Shown here: piece after piece, positions 26,631 through 35,567 of the stretch
How positions within the stretch are numbered: position 1 is the first letter of the stretch
Layout of the letters: the number at the start of each line of letters is the position of its first letter
Assembly: GCF_030123505.1 (NCBI RefSeq)
Contig: NZ_CP126115.1
Span: 6,167,386 to 6,231,385, forward strand
DNA length: 64,000 bases
Direction of reading: 5' to 3'
Origin: Neobacillus sp. YX16
Lineage (GTDB): Bacteria; Bacillota; Bacilli; Bacillales; Cytobacillaceae
Notes under the pieces: generated by a model
What the model was told of the DNA's origin: nothing
Seen by the model: the letters and a program-made list of their open reading frames with translations, nothing else
Database searches by the model: none
Translations under genes and position numbers: made by a program

Positions 26631-27122
26631 ATGAAAAAATTCACTTCTGTCTCTGGGACGGTTACGATGATTCAAGATCATTTTGTAAGTTCAGACGAAG
26701 AGTTAAATGGGTGTTTTAAGTTAATGTCCATATTAGGAGGGGATGGGTCAATAGTAAATTTTGTTATTAGTCCAACGACCTATTTTCTCGACCATGTTAT
26801 GGTCTCAGTTGGAGACCGAATAACTGGTTTTTATGATGCAAATGTACCTGTCATTCTTATTTACCCACCACAATATCAAGCCCATATTATCGTAAAGGAT
26901 AACCCTTATCAAAATGTAAAGGTAGATTTTTTTAACAGCCAACTAGTGAGTAGTGATGGACAGTTACAATTAAATATTTCTAGTTTTACTCCAATCTTAT
27001 TACAAAACGATCAGCCCTTCACATTGAATCCTGCAAGCCGAAATCTTCTTGTTGTATATGGTCCTACCACATTTAGCATTCCAGCCCAAACTACTCCCTA
27101 TAAAATCATTGTGATCTGTTAG
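26631..27122 (+). CDS. Uncharacterised 163-residue protein in the rlmH-adjacent islet
   Basis: I do not recognise this family. The protein is beta-rich and low in charge. It starts MKKFTSVSGTVTMIQDHF without a signal peptide and has two similar-looking halves: SGTVTMIQDHF...SPTTYFLDHVMVSVGDRITGFYD, then a C-terminal half ending SIPAQTTPYKIIVIC. The end PFTLNPASRNLLVVYGPTTFSIPAQT looks like a surface-assembly or jelly-roll domain. AAAGGAGGGG before the ATG is a strong ribosome-binding site, and a terminator follows. A possible mother-cell promoter hints at a spore-surface role. Confidence 0.6.
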   Translation: MKKFTSVSGTVTMIQDHFVSSDEELNGCFKLMSILGGDGSIVNFVISPTTYFLDHVMVSVGDRITGFYDANVPVILIYPPQYQAHIIVKDNPYQNVKVDFFNSQLVSSDGQLQLNISSFTPILLQNDQPFTLNPASRNLLVVYGPTTFSIPAQTTPYKIIVIC

Positions 27123-27139
27123 TCGCTTTTAGATGAATT

Positions 27140-27159
27140 AAGGGGCGAAAAAGCCCCTT
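27140..27159 (+). terminator. Terminator of the 163-residue gene
   Basis: AAGGGGC pairs with GCCCCTT around a six-base loop (GAAAAA), followed by TTTTT, 17 bp after the stop codon. Confidence 0.85.
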
Positions 27160-27358
27160 TTTAATTGATAATCGGTGGCGGAGATGAATGAACTCCTCCC
27201 CTTGGTGCACATCTTTATTTGTCCCTATACTCTATGTAAATTTCACCTTAAATGAGTTTGTACGGATTATTTAGGTCTTATCCTTATTTCAGTTTTAAAT
27301 TAAGTTAGAAATACTAGAAAAAAAGGTGCTCTTTTAAGGTTAAACCCAATAATGCCCT

Positions 27359-27398
27359 TTACTTATGATATGGTTCACCATAGCGAATCAAAATGAGG
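27359..27398 (-). mobile_element. SCC-like attachment sequence, copy B (internal)
   Basis: On the minus strand CCTCATTTTGAT, seven bases and GGTGAACCATATCATAAGTAA. The last 18 bases are identical to the end of rlmH (copy A), and together with the next two bases form a 20-bp perfect direct repeat. The first half is shared with copy C. It lies 470 bp downstream of rlmH in a stretch with no gene. Confidence 0.65.
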
Positions 27399-27506
27399 TT
27401 CTCTTGGATTTCTTTGAAATAATAAAAAGATCAGCTTTAAAAGGCCCGTCTCACTTTCTTTTAAATAAGAAGTCTTGTCCTCAACTGTGTAACCAACGAA
27501 GGGAAA

Positions 27507-27693
27507 ATAGGCGGAAATTTTCCGGTTAGGTACAGAGTGAAGCTCGTTTCGGGGTATATAAGCGGAGGTTTTCCGTCTATGCAACGCAAAATCCTCCATT
27601 TTAACGTTTTTTGAGTCAATAGGCGGAGTTTCTCCGTCTATTTAGGCTATTTTTATTTTATTTACTAACTAAGCGGAATTTCTCCGTCTATTT
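27507..27693. repeat. Cluster of four short hairpin repeats
   Basis: Four units of about 22-25 bp start at 27507, 27556, 27619 and 27670. Each has the form AAGCGGAnnTTTnTCCGTCTAT, an inverted CGGA/TCCG pair, and spacing is 49-63 bp. The spacers differ. No gene is present in 27160-27846 apart from these repeats and the att-like copy B. Confidence 0.75.
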
Positions 27694-27833
27694 ATCAGAT
27701 AGGGTGCTTAACCTGATCCCCCAATTATCAATCATTTACTTTACCTTCTGACAATACCATTCTTATCACTTCTATTTCCGTTAAGAAAACTTATTCTGTT
27801 CTAACCTCCCCAACCTTAAGGAGAGGTATTTGG

Positions 27834-27865
27834 CTAAAAGCCTCATTTACTTATGATATGGTTCA
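27834..27865 (-). mobile_element. SCC-like attachment sequence, copy A, at the end of rlmH
   Basis: The last codons of rlmH read GAACCATATCATAAGTAA, containing TATCATAA, the core of the staphylococcal SCC attachment site, which also lies in the 3' end of rlmH (orfX). The next bases, AAATGAGGC, form an inverted repeat with the sequence next to copy C. Confidence 0.6.
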
Positions 27866-28326
27866 TTGCGATTTATTCTGAACGCTCTATAAATCTGCTC
27901 CACTAATATTAATTTCATCAGTTGATGAGGGAAGGTCATTTTTGAAAAAGAAAGCTTTTCATTCGCACGTTTTAGCACTTCTACACTTAATCCTAACGAT
28001 CCGCCAATAACAAAGGCAATCTTACTTTTCCCATACGTGGCTAATTTGTCTAACGTATCCGCAAGCTCTTCAGAGGATTGCATTTTCCCATTGATTGCAA
28101 GTGCTATTACATATGTATCCTGGCTAATCTTAGCCAAAATTCTTTCTCCCTCTTTTTGCTTTACCTGAATCATTTCCAACTCACTTAGTTCTTCTGGTGC
28201 CTTTTCGTCAGCCACCTCAATGACTTCCACTTTCGCATATGAATTCAGTCGCTTTAAATATTCATCAATTCCCATTTTTAAATATTTTTCTTTTAATTTA
28301 CCAACACTGACAATCGAGATATTCAC
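27847..28326 (-). CDS. rlmH: 23S rRNA pseudouridine-1915 N3-methyltransferase RlmH
   Basis: This SPOUT methyltransferase modifies pseudouridine 1915 of 23S rRNA in the assembled ribosome. I choose the GTG at 28326 (159 residues, the family length) with GAGGG nine bases upstream. The frame extends three codons further to a TTG. Conserved features are the SAM-binding trefoil knot ([10 protein letters not shown], about 103) and the C-terminal [24 protein letters not shown]...NEPYHK. The 3' end is the classical SCC integration target, and att-like repeats follow. Confidence 0.95.
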   Translation of the reverse strand: MNISIVSVGKLKEKYLKMGIDEYLKRLNSYAKVEVIEVADEKAPEELSELEMIQVKQKEGERILAKISQDTYVIALAINGKMQSSEELADTLDKLATYGKSKIAFVIGGSLGLSVEVLKRANEKLSFSKMTFPHQLMKLILVEQIYRAFRINRNEPYHK

Positions 28327-28371
28327 AATCCACAACCCTCTTTTTTATATTACAAACAGTTTGCAAACAAG

Positions 28372-28537
28372 ATATCCACAGAAGTTATCCACATGTCCAC
28401 AATTTTTATCCACATCTTGTATGGAATCATTTGTTCGCCACAATATATACAGCTGTATTTCGACAATATTCACAACCTGTTGATAAGTTATCCCCAATTA
28501 CCTTAGATAAAACTGGAAACGTTTCAACTCATCCACA
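28372..28537. promoter_or_regulatory. DnaA-box cluster between rlmH and htrC
   Basis: Two perfect DnaA boxes TTATCCACA (28385-28393 and 28406-28414) lie among near matches ATATCCACA (28372), ATGTCCACA (28393), TTATCCCCA (28488) and TCATCCACA (28529). All are in the same orientation in a 318-bp stretch without genes. B. subtilis has DnaA-binding clusters outside oriC, and I recall one near this gene (yydA). Confidence 0.7.
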
Positions 28538-28644
28538 ACTCCTAAAAACATGTATCATTATTATTTACTTTCCTATATGCTTCATTCAGTTTCCTATCAT
28601 ACCATAAAAAAACAGAAAGGTGATTACACCTTTCTGCCTTATCA

Positions 28645-29877
28645 TTATGACCTATCTTCAGCTAGCGTTATTGTAGTGGTATTCAACTTTCCTTCTCGAT
28701 AGTATTTTACTTCCATCTGGTCACCAATTTTGGTCTCTTGATATAAATGCTTTCTAAGATCAATGACGTCATGAATGGTTTCACCATCCATTTCCACAAT
28801 AACATCCAGCTCTTGTAACCCAGCCTGTGCAGCAGGTGAATTAGAGACAACTTGTCGAAGAGCAACTCCATAGTTAATATCTCTAGGTAATTTTAATGCT
28901 TCTTCTTGATAATACCCAGGAATTTCAGCTACAGACTTCAAATCCACTCCCATATATGGGCGTTTCACCACTCCAAATTGCTCCAAATCATCAATAATTG
29001 GTCTTGCATAATTAATTGGAATCGACAAGCCAATCCCTTCCACGGCATCTTGTGCGATTTTCATCGAGTTTATCCCAATAAGTTGTCCAGCAATATTGAC
29101 TAAGGCACCACCGCTGTTACCTGGATTTATGGCTGCATCTGTCTGCAGTACTTCTGCTTGCCAATCCATAATCCCATCTTGATTGATATCAACTGGGATC
29201 GTCCGGTTAATTCCTGAAATAATCCCTTGGGTCACAGAACCAGAGAATGTCGCACCCAACGGATTCCCAATTGCCATGACGGGCTCACCCATTTTCAATG
29301 CCTCTGAATTGCCAAATTCAGCAACTTTTTTAATCTTGGATGCATCAATTTCAAGAACTGCTAAATCAGTCCAGACATCGCCTCCGAGCAATTTAGCAGG
29401 TATTTTTGTACCATCATTTAAAGTAACCTCTAATTGTGTTGCACCCTCGACCACATGCTGGTTGGTCACGACGTATGCTTTATTTCCTGCCTTTTTATAA
29501 ATAACACCTGAGCCTGTACCAGCAGGACCTTGGTCGTCACCCGACTCATCATACCAAAAATTTGAATTTTGGATATTATTAATCCCAACTACAGCATCTG
29601 CAGCCTTATCAATCGCTTTTGTTGTATCCGTATTTACATCATAGGATACCTGCTGTTGAATAAAATTGTCTTGATTATCATTATTTCCACCAGCAGACTG
29701 GTTATTGTTTGGCTGCACATCGTAAGGAAGGAATCCTTGGTTGGATAATGCCGGAATTGAAATGACAACTAGCATCGCTCCAAGTATTGCACCGACAATA
29801 CTGGCAAGAAAATATCCTCCTCTATTTCCACTCTGTTTTTGGTAACGCCCCTGTGAATGATCATCATAATAACCCAT
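28645..29877 (-). CDS. htrC: Membrane-anchored HtrA-type serine protease (HtrC/YycK-like)
   Basis: This is a surface quality-control protease of about 410 residues. One N-terminal membrane helix (about 24-43, LASIVGAILGAMLVVISI) is followed by a low-complexity Asn/Gln linker. The trypsin-like domain has the catalytic histidine in TNQHVV, the aspartate in DLAVLEID and the serine in NPGNSGGAL. One C-terminal PDZ domain (about 305-400) follows. I start it at the ATG at 29877 (MGYYDD); two upstream GTG codons are possible. It lies downstream of walJ, past a terminator, the position of htrC (yycK) in Bacillus. Confidence 0.88.
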   Translation of the reverse strand: MGYYDDHSQGRYQKQSGNRGGYFLASIVGAILGAMLVVISIPALSNQGFLPYDVQPNNNQSAGGNNDNQDNFIQQQVSYDVNTDTTKAIDKAADAVVGINNIQNSNFWYDESGDDQGPAGTGSGVIYKKAGNKAYVVTNQHVVEGATQLEVTLNDGTKIPAKLLGGDVWTDLAVLEIDASKIKKVAEFGNSEALKMGEPVMAIGNPLGATFSGSVTQGIISGINRTIPVDINQDGIMDWQAEVLQTDAAINPGNSGGALVNIAGQLIGINSMKIAQDAVEGIGLSIPINYARPIIDDLEQFGVVKRPYMGVDLKSVAEIPGYYQEEALKLPRDINYGVALRQVVSNSPAAQAGLQELDVIVEMDGETIHDVIDLRKHLYQETKIGDQMEVKYYREGKLNTTTITLAEDRS

Positions 29878-29966
29878 TTTCACCACGTCTCCCTTTCGTA
29901 AGCAACTACCTTTTATTTTGGCTTATACTTACAATTATACTCTGTCCACAGTCATTTTATAAAAAA

Positions 29967-29999
29967 AGAACAAAGATACCAATCAAGTATCTTTGTTCT
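29967..29999 (-). terminator. Terminator of the walRKHIJ operon
   Basis: A perfect 12-bp stem (29967-29978 with 29988-29999, 9-base loop) is followed by seven T on the minus strand, just after the walJ stop codon. Confidence 0.9.
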
Positions 30000-30002
30000 A
30001 GG

Positions 30003-30797
30003 CTATACTGCTGTTAAAATCGTTGGAACTTTAGGGTCTGTGTCGTAGAGGTCAAACTGCTCGCCAACAATCAATCCTTGGCTTTGCATCGTTTGTGTTA
30101 CTGACATTCTTGCTAAGTCTTTCATATTGTTATCAAGACTTAAATGGGCAAGATATATTCTTTTTGTATTGTCTCCAATTACTTCACTCATCGCAATCGC
30201 TGCATCTTCATTTGAAACGTGACCAAGGTCGCTCAGAATCCTTCGTTTCGTATTCCAAGGATATCTTCCCATTCTCAGCATTTGCACATCATGATTTGAC
30301 TCAAAAATATAGGCATCAGCATTTGATATAATCCCTTTCATCCGATCACTTACATAGCCTGTATCTGTGATTAAAACCAATTTCTTGCCTGAGTGATGGA
30401 AAACATAAAACATCGGCTCTGCTGCATCATGCGAGACCCCAAATGATTCAATATCTGTTGCACCAAAGCTTTTTACACTTTCTGTGCTGAAAATCATCTT
30501 TTGTTCTGTTGGAATATCTCCAACATTTCGTTCCATTGCCCGCCAGGTATTTTCATTCGCGTAAACTGGCAGTTTATATTTACGGGCCAATACACCAATC
30601 CCTTTAATATGATCGCTATGTTCATGGGTTACAAAAATTCCTGATAATTTACTTATATCTCGATCTATATGTTGAAAAAATGCCTCCATTTGCTTCCCGC
30701 TAAATCCTGCATCTACTAGAAAGGAATGCTCGTCTGATTCAACATAAAGCGAATTCCCCGTACTCCCGCTCGCTAAAACGCTAAACCTCAAATCCAT
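30003..30797 (-). CDS. walJ: MBL-fold hydrolase WalJ (YycJ)
   Basis: This 264-residue metallo-beta-lactamase-fold protein is the last gene of the wal operon. Metal ligands are visible in [10 protein letters not shown] (about 58), the aspartate in TDTGY and histidines in [11 protein letters not shown] and [10 protein letters not shown]. In relatives it coordinates cell division with replication or wall metabolism, possibly as an exonuclease. The start at 30797 follows GGAG by eight bases, while the GTG at 30806 overlaps that site. The length equals the B. subtilis protein. Confidence 0.93.
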   Translation of the reverse strand: MDLRFSVLASGSTGNSLYVESDEHSFLVDAGFSGKQMEAFFQHIDRDISKLSGIFVTHEHSDHIKGIGVLARKYKLPVYANENTWRAMERNVGDIPTEQKMIFSTESVKSFGATDIESFGVSHDAAEPMFYVFHHSGKKLVLITDTGYVSDRMKGIISNADAYIFESNHDVQMLRMGRYPWNTKRRILSDLGHVSNEDAAIAMSEVIGDNTKRIYLAHLSLDNNMKDLARMSVTQTMQSQGLIVGEQFDLYDTDPKVPTILTAV

Positions 30798-30815
30798 ATT
30801 TTTCACTCCACATCC

Positions 30816-31601
30816 CTATTTTTCATCGCTGTTAAATTCTATAATCTGTCCTTCTAGTGCATTAACATAAAGACTTTCTTTATCATCCACCACAAAACGC
30901 CATGTTGGTGCTAAAGCTTGTGAAGCCGCAAGCTGAATCAATGTTGAATAACCAAGTTCAACTTTTGTAATTTTACTTTTTGGCATTAGAGCACCTTTTT
31001 GATGCAAGGTTTCCAATGCCTTTAAAGGAGGGAGAATTTCCTCCTTTTCTGTCACTTTTTCAATATCCTCTAGATAGGTTTGTTCATAGGATATAATTTG
31101 ATTATGATCATCAATTTGAAAAGTAAGCATTCCGCTTAGGTTTTCATATAAAGTCATATTCTCATATTGTTGAAAGTAAATGATGGTGTTTTTCTTATCC
31201 TCTTTCTTCCAAAATTTATACTGGCTGCCGTACAAAACATTATCCTTAATAAAAGGTGTTAACTCAGCTGCTTCAAATTTTGGCTTTAAAGCGATCGGCT
31301 TATCCAGCTTCACTATCAGTGCTGTGCTGGGTTCCTTTAGAAGCGCTGTTTGCCCCTTAAGTTTTGTTATATCATCCTTCGTAAACATTTTGGGTTTGGC
31401 ACTTAGATACTGGTCCTCAATAGGTGCCTTTGGCAGCTCTTTATAACGAATTTCCTCTGCCTCTAGCATTTCCACAAAAGAGGCCTCTGTGACGACCTCG
31501 TATTGATTTGCATCTCTAACTTTCATAAACTGAAATAAAAGATAAACATCTAATATCAGGAACGTTAAGATAAAAATGGTCTTAATTTTACTCCAATCCA
31601 T
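30816..31601 (-). CDS. walI: WalK-regulating protein WalI (YycI)
   Basis: This 261-residue protein has one N-terminal membrane helix (IKTIFILTFLILDVYLLFQF) and a large extracellular domain. Together with WalH it binds WalK in the membrane and dampens its kinase activity. The start at 31601 (MDWSKIKT) is preceded by a GGGGGG site inside the end of walH, giving a 14-bp overlap. The upstream extension to 31622 is not supported. Confidence 0.9.
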   Translation of the reverse strand: MDWSKIKTIFILTFLILDVYLLFQFMKVRDANQYEVVTEASFVEMLEAEEIRYKELPKAPIEDQYLSAKPKMFTKDDITKLKGQTALLKEPSTALIVKLDKPIALKPKFEAAELTPFIKDNVLYGSQYKFWKKEDKKNTIIYFQQYENMTLYENLSGMLTFQIDDHNQIISYEQTYLEDIEKVTEKEEILPPLKALETLHQKGALMPKSKITKVELGYSTLIQLAASQALAPTWRFVVDDKESLYVNALEGQIIEFNSDEK

Positions 31602-32910
31602 GCAACAATCCCCCCAGGTCATCCTTCGTGATTTGTCCCCATGTCTGGTTATAACGGTAGAACCAAGCAGGCTCTAGGAGAATCAGTTTATTTTCACCTT
31701 TATCCCTTGTCATCCTGTATCCTAAAACAAGTTGCTCTAATAATTCTGGTTTAAAATTTTTTTTACTTTCGAGATATCCCAGTACATCTGAACCTGTTGG
31801 AAGTGTTACCTTTACCATTTCCGTCGTTAACGGAAGCTCTAAAGCCATATTGGGCCTAACATATTTCGAAATCTCATTTCTGCCCCAGACTTCTTGAATC
31901 TCTGACATGCCGCTCTCATTAAAGACAGGAAAACCATCATTATTATATAAACGAAACGTAACAGATTTCCTTTTTACATCCCTGGCAACATATCGATAAG
32001 GGTCTGTCCAGCCGCCATGCCCATTAATAAAATCGATACTCCTCATTAATAAATCATAAGCATTGTCAACATAATCAGACTCTCCATTAGGATTAACATA
32101 AAGGAGCATATTGGTATTCTGATTAACAGTCATCTTACTCGAAGCATCACTAAATTCTTCTACCCCGGAAACCGTTCCCCTTTGTACAAATCTCGGGTCA
32201 CTAAACAATGCCTCTTTGAATGCCTCCGAGTTAAGAACGACAGGTAGATAGGTATATTCCATCATTTCTACATTTCCATCTGGGATAAAAACAGTCCTCT
32301 CCTCTGTTGCCTCATAAGCGAAATAGCGCTGATATTGCTCAGCATTTTTATAAAAATCACGATTAAATTCATTTAATAACCCAGGGGATATATGGCTTAT
32401 ATAAACCTGCCGGTAATCGGCCGAAACGAAATATACTGTCCCATTTCCCTTTTCAGAATTCTCAACGTTGATAATAATTCGATTAAAATTGAAAGCAGGA
32501 ATTCTTTTCTCCTCAAATTTTAGTACACTTCGATATAGTTCAATCGGAATGTCAGTTGGAAAGACAATTTCAGCATTGCCATTTCCATGTACTAATTCTT
32601 TGATATCCTCTACATTTTCAGAGTAGTTTTTCACGTCGTAGAAAGACCATTTCCTTATTTCACTCATAATCTGATTTAGTAGAGCGGCATTGGTTGTCCC
32701 ATTATGCTGCCCGTTTCTATGAAATACCACTAAATCAGGGGTAATGACCTCATGAAGCTCGCGTTTTTCCTTTAAAGTTACCTCTGCAACATTATTACCA
32801 TTTTCCATCATGTCAAAATTAGGCTGATACGTCCAAAGATTCCAAGTTAAAACAATACTAACCAGAATTAGAATTGTTAATATGACTGATTTACTATTTT
32901 CGTATCTCAT
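31588..32910 (-). CDS. walH: WalK-regulating protein WalH (YycH)
   Basis: This protein of about 440 residues has one N-terminal membrane helix (about 8-25, VILTILILVSIVLTWNLW) and a large extracellular part of the YycH family. Family blocks include VSADYRQVYISH and ARDVKRKSVTFRLYNNDGFPVFN. It partners WalI in controlling WalK. The ATG at 32910 overlaps the walK stop (ATGA). An alternative ATG two codons earlier (32916) cannot be excluded. Confidence 0.92.
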   Translation of the reverse strand: MRYENSKSVILTILILVSIVLTWNLWTYQPNFDMMENGNNVAEVTLKEKRELHEVITPDLVVFHRNGQHNGTTNAALLNQIMSEIRKWSFYDVKNYSENVEDIKELVHGNGNAEIVFPTDIPIELYRSVLKFEEKRIPAFNFNRIIINVENSEKGNGTVYFVSADYRQVYISHISPGLLNEFNRDFYKNAEQYQRYFAYEATEERTVFIPDGNVEMMEYTYLPVVLNSEAFKEALFSDPRFVQRGTVSGVEEFSDASSKMTVNQNTNMLLYVNPNGESDYVDNAYDLLMRSIDFINGHGGWTDPYRYVARDVKRKSVTFRLYNNDGFPVFNESGMSEIQEVWGRNEISKYVRPNMALELPLTTEMVKVTLPTGSDVLGYLESKKNFKPELLEQLVLGYRMTRDKGENKLILLEPAWFYRYNQTWGQITKDDLGGLLHGLE

Positions 32911-34730
32911 GACCATTCATCCTCTTCAGATTGCTCATATGGCAGTGAAAAGGAAATTTCCGTCCCTTTTCCCTCGTCACTTACAGCCCAAATCATGCCG
33001 CCATGAACATTAACCATTTCCTTTGCAATGGCCAATCCTAATCCCGTACCACCCAATTTTCTTGTTCTCGCTTTATCCACACGATAAAAACGATCAAAAA
33101 TCTTAGCGATATTCTCCTTGGGTATTCCTACCCCTTCATCAGAGACACTTACGACAATTTTTTCTTCTTCCTCTTTTATTGAAAAAGTAACCTGTCCGCC
33201 TTCTGGAGAATACTTAAGTGCATTCGAAATAATATTGTAAAGTACCTGTGTCATTTTATCTTCATCTATTTCTACGAAGATTGCATGAGTTGGCAGTAAT
33301 CTTTGAAAGCTTACATTTTGCTCTTTTGACATTTCAAAACGGTCAATAATACGGTCAAAGAAATCAACAAAATTTACCCATTCTTTTGAAAGTCGATAAT
33401 CTGTACTATCTAATTTGGATAGTTGAAGAAGATCATTGACTAGGCGGATCATTCTTTCCGTTTCAGTCCGCGTAACTTCTAAAAAGTTAGGGGCAATCTC
33501 TTCATCCTTCCAGGCGCCATCGGCCAATGCCTCTAAGTAACTTCTCATCGTAGTGAGCGGTGTTCTTAACTCATGAGATACATTGGCAACAAACTCTCTT
33601 CTTTCCGCGTCTATTTTTTCCTGGTCGGTTATATCGTGAAGAACCGCAATTAACCCATTTACAAAACCCGTCTCTTTTTGAATAACTGAAAAGTTAGCAC
33701 GAAGAATATAAGGTTCTTTTTTCGTACTATAATCAAGAATTAACGAATCCTTTTCTTCTAATAAATCTTCAAATGTATTCGTATCACTTAACCCTAATAG
33801 AGAAACAATTGGCTGTGAGAGAACTGTTTCACGTGAAACATTCAGCATCTCCGCAGCAGGTTCATTGATTAAGATAACTCTGCCTTTTCGGTCTGTCGCA
33901 ATTACTCCGTCTGTCATATAGGATAAGACGGAAGAAAGCTTCCTTCTTTCTCCCTCGGTCATGGCCTGAGCTTCTTGGAGCTTTTTCGTTAAATTATTAA
34001 AGGTTAGAGCCAAGGTTCCAATTTCATCCTGCCCGTATACCCTTACTTTTCGCGAAAAATTCCCTTTCGCCATCGCCATTGCTTGCTTTTTCATGTCTGT
34101 AATCGGTCTGGTTATCGTCTGTGCCAGCAGTATTCCCAAGATAGCCGTAATCGCTAATGCAATACCTGTACCCGTTGCAAAAATACCATTAATGGTTTTC
34201 ATTTGGGTAAAAACATTTTCTATTTTAGCTTCCAAATAAATAGCACCAATAACATTATTGCCTGATTTTATTGGCGTCGAAAGTACCCAAATCCGGTGCC
34301 CGCCTTTTTTATCAATTCTGATACTGCTCGAGTCTTCCCCAAGATTGATGGACTGCGTAATCCGCAGCTCTGTCGTTCTCTGTCCGACGATACCTTGGTT
34401 TGTATCGGAGGTTCCGAGAATTTTACGAGACTTTCCCTCAATAACCCTAACCTCAAAAATATCAGCAGATTCAAAATCACGAAGAATCTTTTTAATTTCA
34501 TCTTCAAGGGTAGGATCTTCAGGAGTCCTTTTTCTTTCCATTTCTTCGACCACATTATAGGCAAGCAGATTAACGCGTTCTTTTATCGAGGTTTGAAAAT
34601 TTGTCCTTAATGTTTCTTCGAGCTGCCTGACAAAATAGACGCCAATAATCTGCATCGCAACTAAAATTAGCAGTACGTAGATGATTACAAATTTAACATG
34701 TATAGAACGAAAAAAACTAACCTTTTTCAT
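32907..34730 (-). CDS. walK: Cell-wall sensor histidine kinase WalK (YycG)
   Basis: This is the essential sensor kinase of the WalRK system, which senses wall hydrolysis and acts on WalR. I use 34730 (607 residues, MKKVSFFRSIHVK) by homology with B. subtilis. The layout is membrane helix (about 11-32), extracellular PAS-like domain (35-180), second helix (about 185-205), HAMP (205-257), cytoplasmic PAS (about 262-370), HisKA with the phosphorylated histidine in NVSHELRTP (about 386), then HATPase with N, G1 and G2 boxes (NALKYSPEGG, DEGVGIPK, GGTGLGLA). A perfect parS site lies inside the gene. Confidence 0.96.
   Translation of the reverse strand: MKKVSFFRSIHVKFVIIYVLLILVAMQIIGVYFVRQLEETLRTNFQTSIKERVNLLAYNVVEEMERKRTPEDPTLEDEIKKILRDFESADIFEVRVIEGKSRKILGTSDTNQGIVGQRTTELRITQSINLGEDSSSIRIDKKGGHRIWVLSTPIKSGNNVIGAIYLEAKIENVFTQMKTINGIFATGTGIALAITAILGILLAQTITRPITDMKKQAMAMAKGNFSRKVRVYGQDEIGTLALTFNNLTKKLQEAQAMTEGERRKLSSVLSYMTDGVIATDRKGRVILINEPAAEMLNVSRETVLSQPIVSLLGLSDTNTFEDLLEEKDSLILDYSTKKEPYILRANFSVIQKETGFVNGLIAVLHDITDQEKIDAERREFVANVSHELRTPLTTMRSYLEALADGAWKDEEIAPNFLEVTRTETERMIRLVNDLLQLSKLDSTDYRLSKEWVNFVDFFDRIIDRFEMSKEQNVSFQRLLPTHAIFVEIDEDKMTQVLYNIISNALKYSPEGGQVTFSIKEEEEKIVVSVSDEGVGIPKENIAKIFDRFYRVDKARTRKLGGTGLGLAIAKEMVNVHGGMIWAVSDEGKGTEISFSLPYEQSEEDEWS
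33825..33840. promoter_or_regulatory. parS site inside walK
   Basis: TGTTTCACGTGAAACA is a perfect palindrome and an exact match to the Spo0J/ParB site TGTTNCACGTGAAACA. It lies about 20 kb from the parB gene. Confidence 0.85.
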
Positions 34731-34738
34731 GAAGAACA

Positions 34739-35449
34739 TTACTCCTGATCTGGGTTACGCAAATAGTAGCCCACTCCTCTACGAGTAACAATCCACGTAG
34801 GGTGGCTAGGGTTATCTTCAATCTTTTCACGTAAACGGCGAACCGTTACATCCACTGTTCGAACATCTCCGTAATAATCATAGCCCCATACGGTTTGCAG
34901 CAGATGCTCCCTTGTCATTACTTGTCCAATATGCTTTGCCAAATAGTAGAGCAGTTCAAATTCACGGTGCGTTAGTTCAATTGTCTCTCCGCGTTTTGAA
35001 ACGACATATGCATTTGGATGGATGGTTAGTGAACCAATTTCAATTTCGTTTGTTTCAATTTCCTCATCTGTCTGAGAAATGACAACCTGATGTCGACGCA
35101 GATTCGCTTTGACTCTGGCAATTAATTCCCTGGTACTAAAAGGTTTTGTTACATAATCATCTGCACCAAGCTCAAGGCCTAATACCTTATCTATTTCCGA
35201 ATCTTTAGCAGTCAGCATAATAATCGGCATATCATATTTCTTGCGGACTTCGCGACAAACTTCCATTCCATCTTTTAAAGGAAGCATAATATCTAAGAGA
35301 ATTAAGTCTGGCTGTACTTCTTCTACCATTACGAGAGCTTCGTTTCCATCATAAGCACTGTAAACATCGTAACCCTCTTTTTTTAAGTTAAACTGCAAAA
35401 TATCCGCAATCGGTTTTTCATCATCCACTACGAGAATTTTCTTTTCCAT
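34739..35449 (-). CDS. walR: Response regulator WalR (YycF)
   Basis: This OmpR/PhoB-type response regulator of 236 residues controls autolysins and wall synthesis genes. The receiver domain (1-120) has the acidic pair in VVDDEKP, the phosphorylated aspartate in LILLDIMLP and the lysine in YVTKPFS. The winged-helix domain (about 135-235) contains [10 protein letters not shown] and [15 protein letters not shown]. The ATG at 35449 lies eight bases after AAAGGAG, and an ATG six bases upstream is too close to it. First gene of walR-K-H-I-J. Confidence 0.97.
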   Translation of the reverse strand: MEKKILVVDDEKPIADILQFNLKKEGYDVYSAYDGNEALVMVEEVQPDLILLDIMLPLKDGMEVCREVRKKYDMPIIMLTAKDSEIDKVLGLELGADDYVTKPFSTRELIARVKANLRRHQVVISQTDEEIETNEIEIGSLTIHPNAYVVSKRGETIELTHREFELLYYLAKHIGQVMTREHLLQTVWGYDYYGDVRTVDVTVRRLREKIEDNPSHPTWIVTRRGVGYYLRNPDQE

Positions 35450-35567
35450 ACCCATTGCTCCTTTGTTTTTAAAAATTATCTATTGATAAAAATATAAATG
35501 GCATTTCTACTCTAGTTTACTTTACCATTGTTTCTGTTGTAATTCATCTATTAGTAGTATTTGACAC

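Noticed and set aside
27359..27398. A duplicated rlmH gene fragment
   Set aside because: Similarity to rlmH is limited to the last 20 bases, and the neighbouring bases match copy C instead. An attachment-site repeat explains this better than gene duplication.
27507..27693. Possible CRISPR array from regularly spaced repeats
   Set aside because: Only four units of about 22-25 bp, each a nearly complete palindrome with variable bases, unequal spacers and no cas genes nearby.
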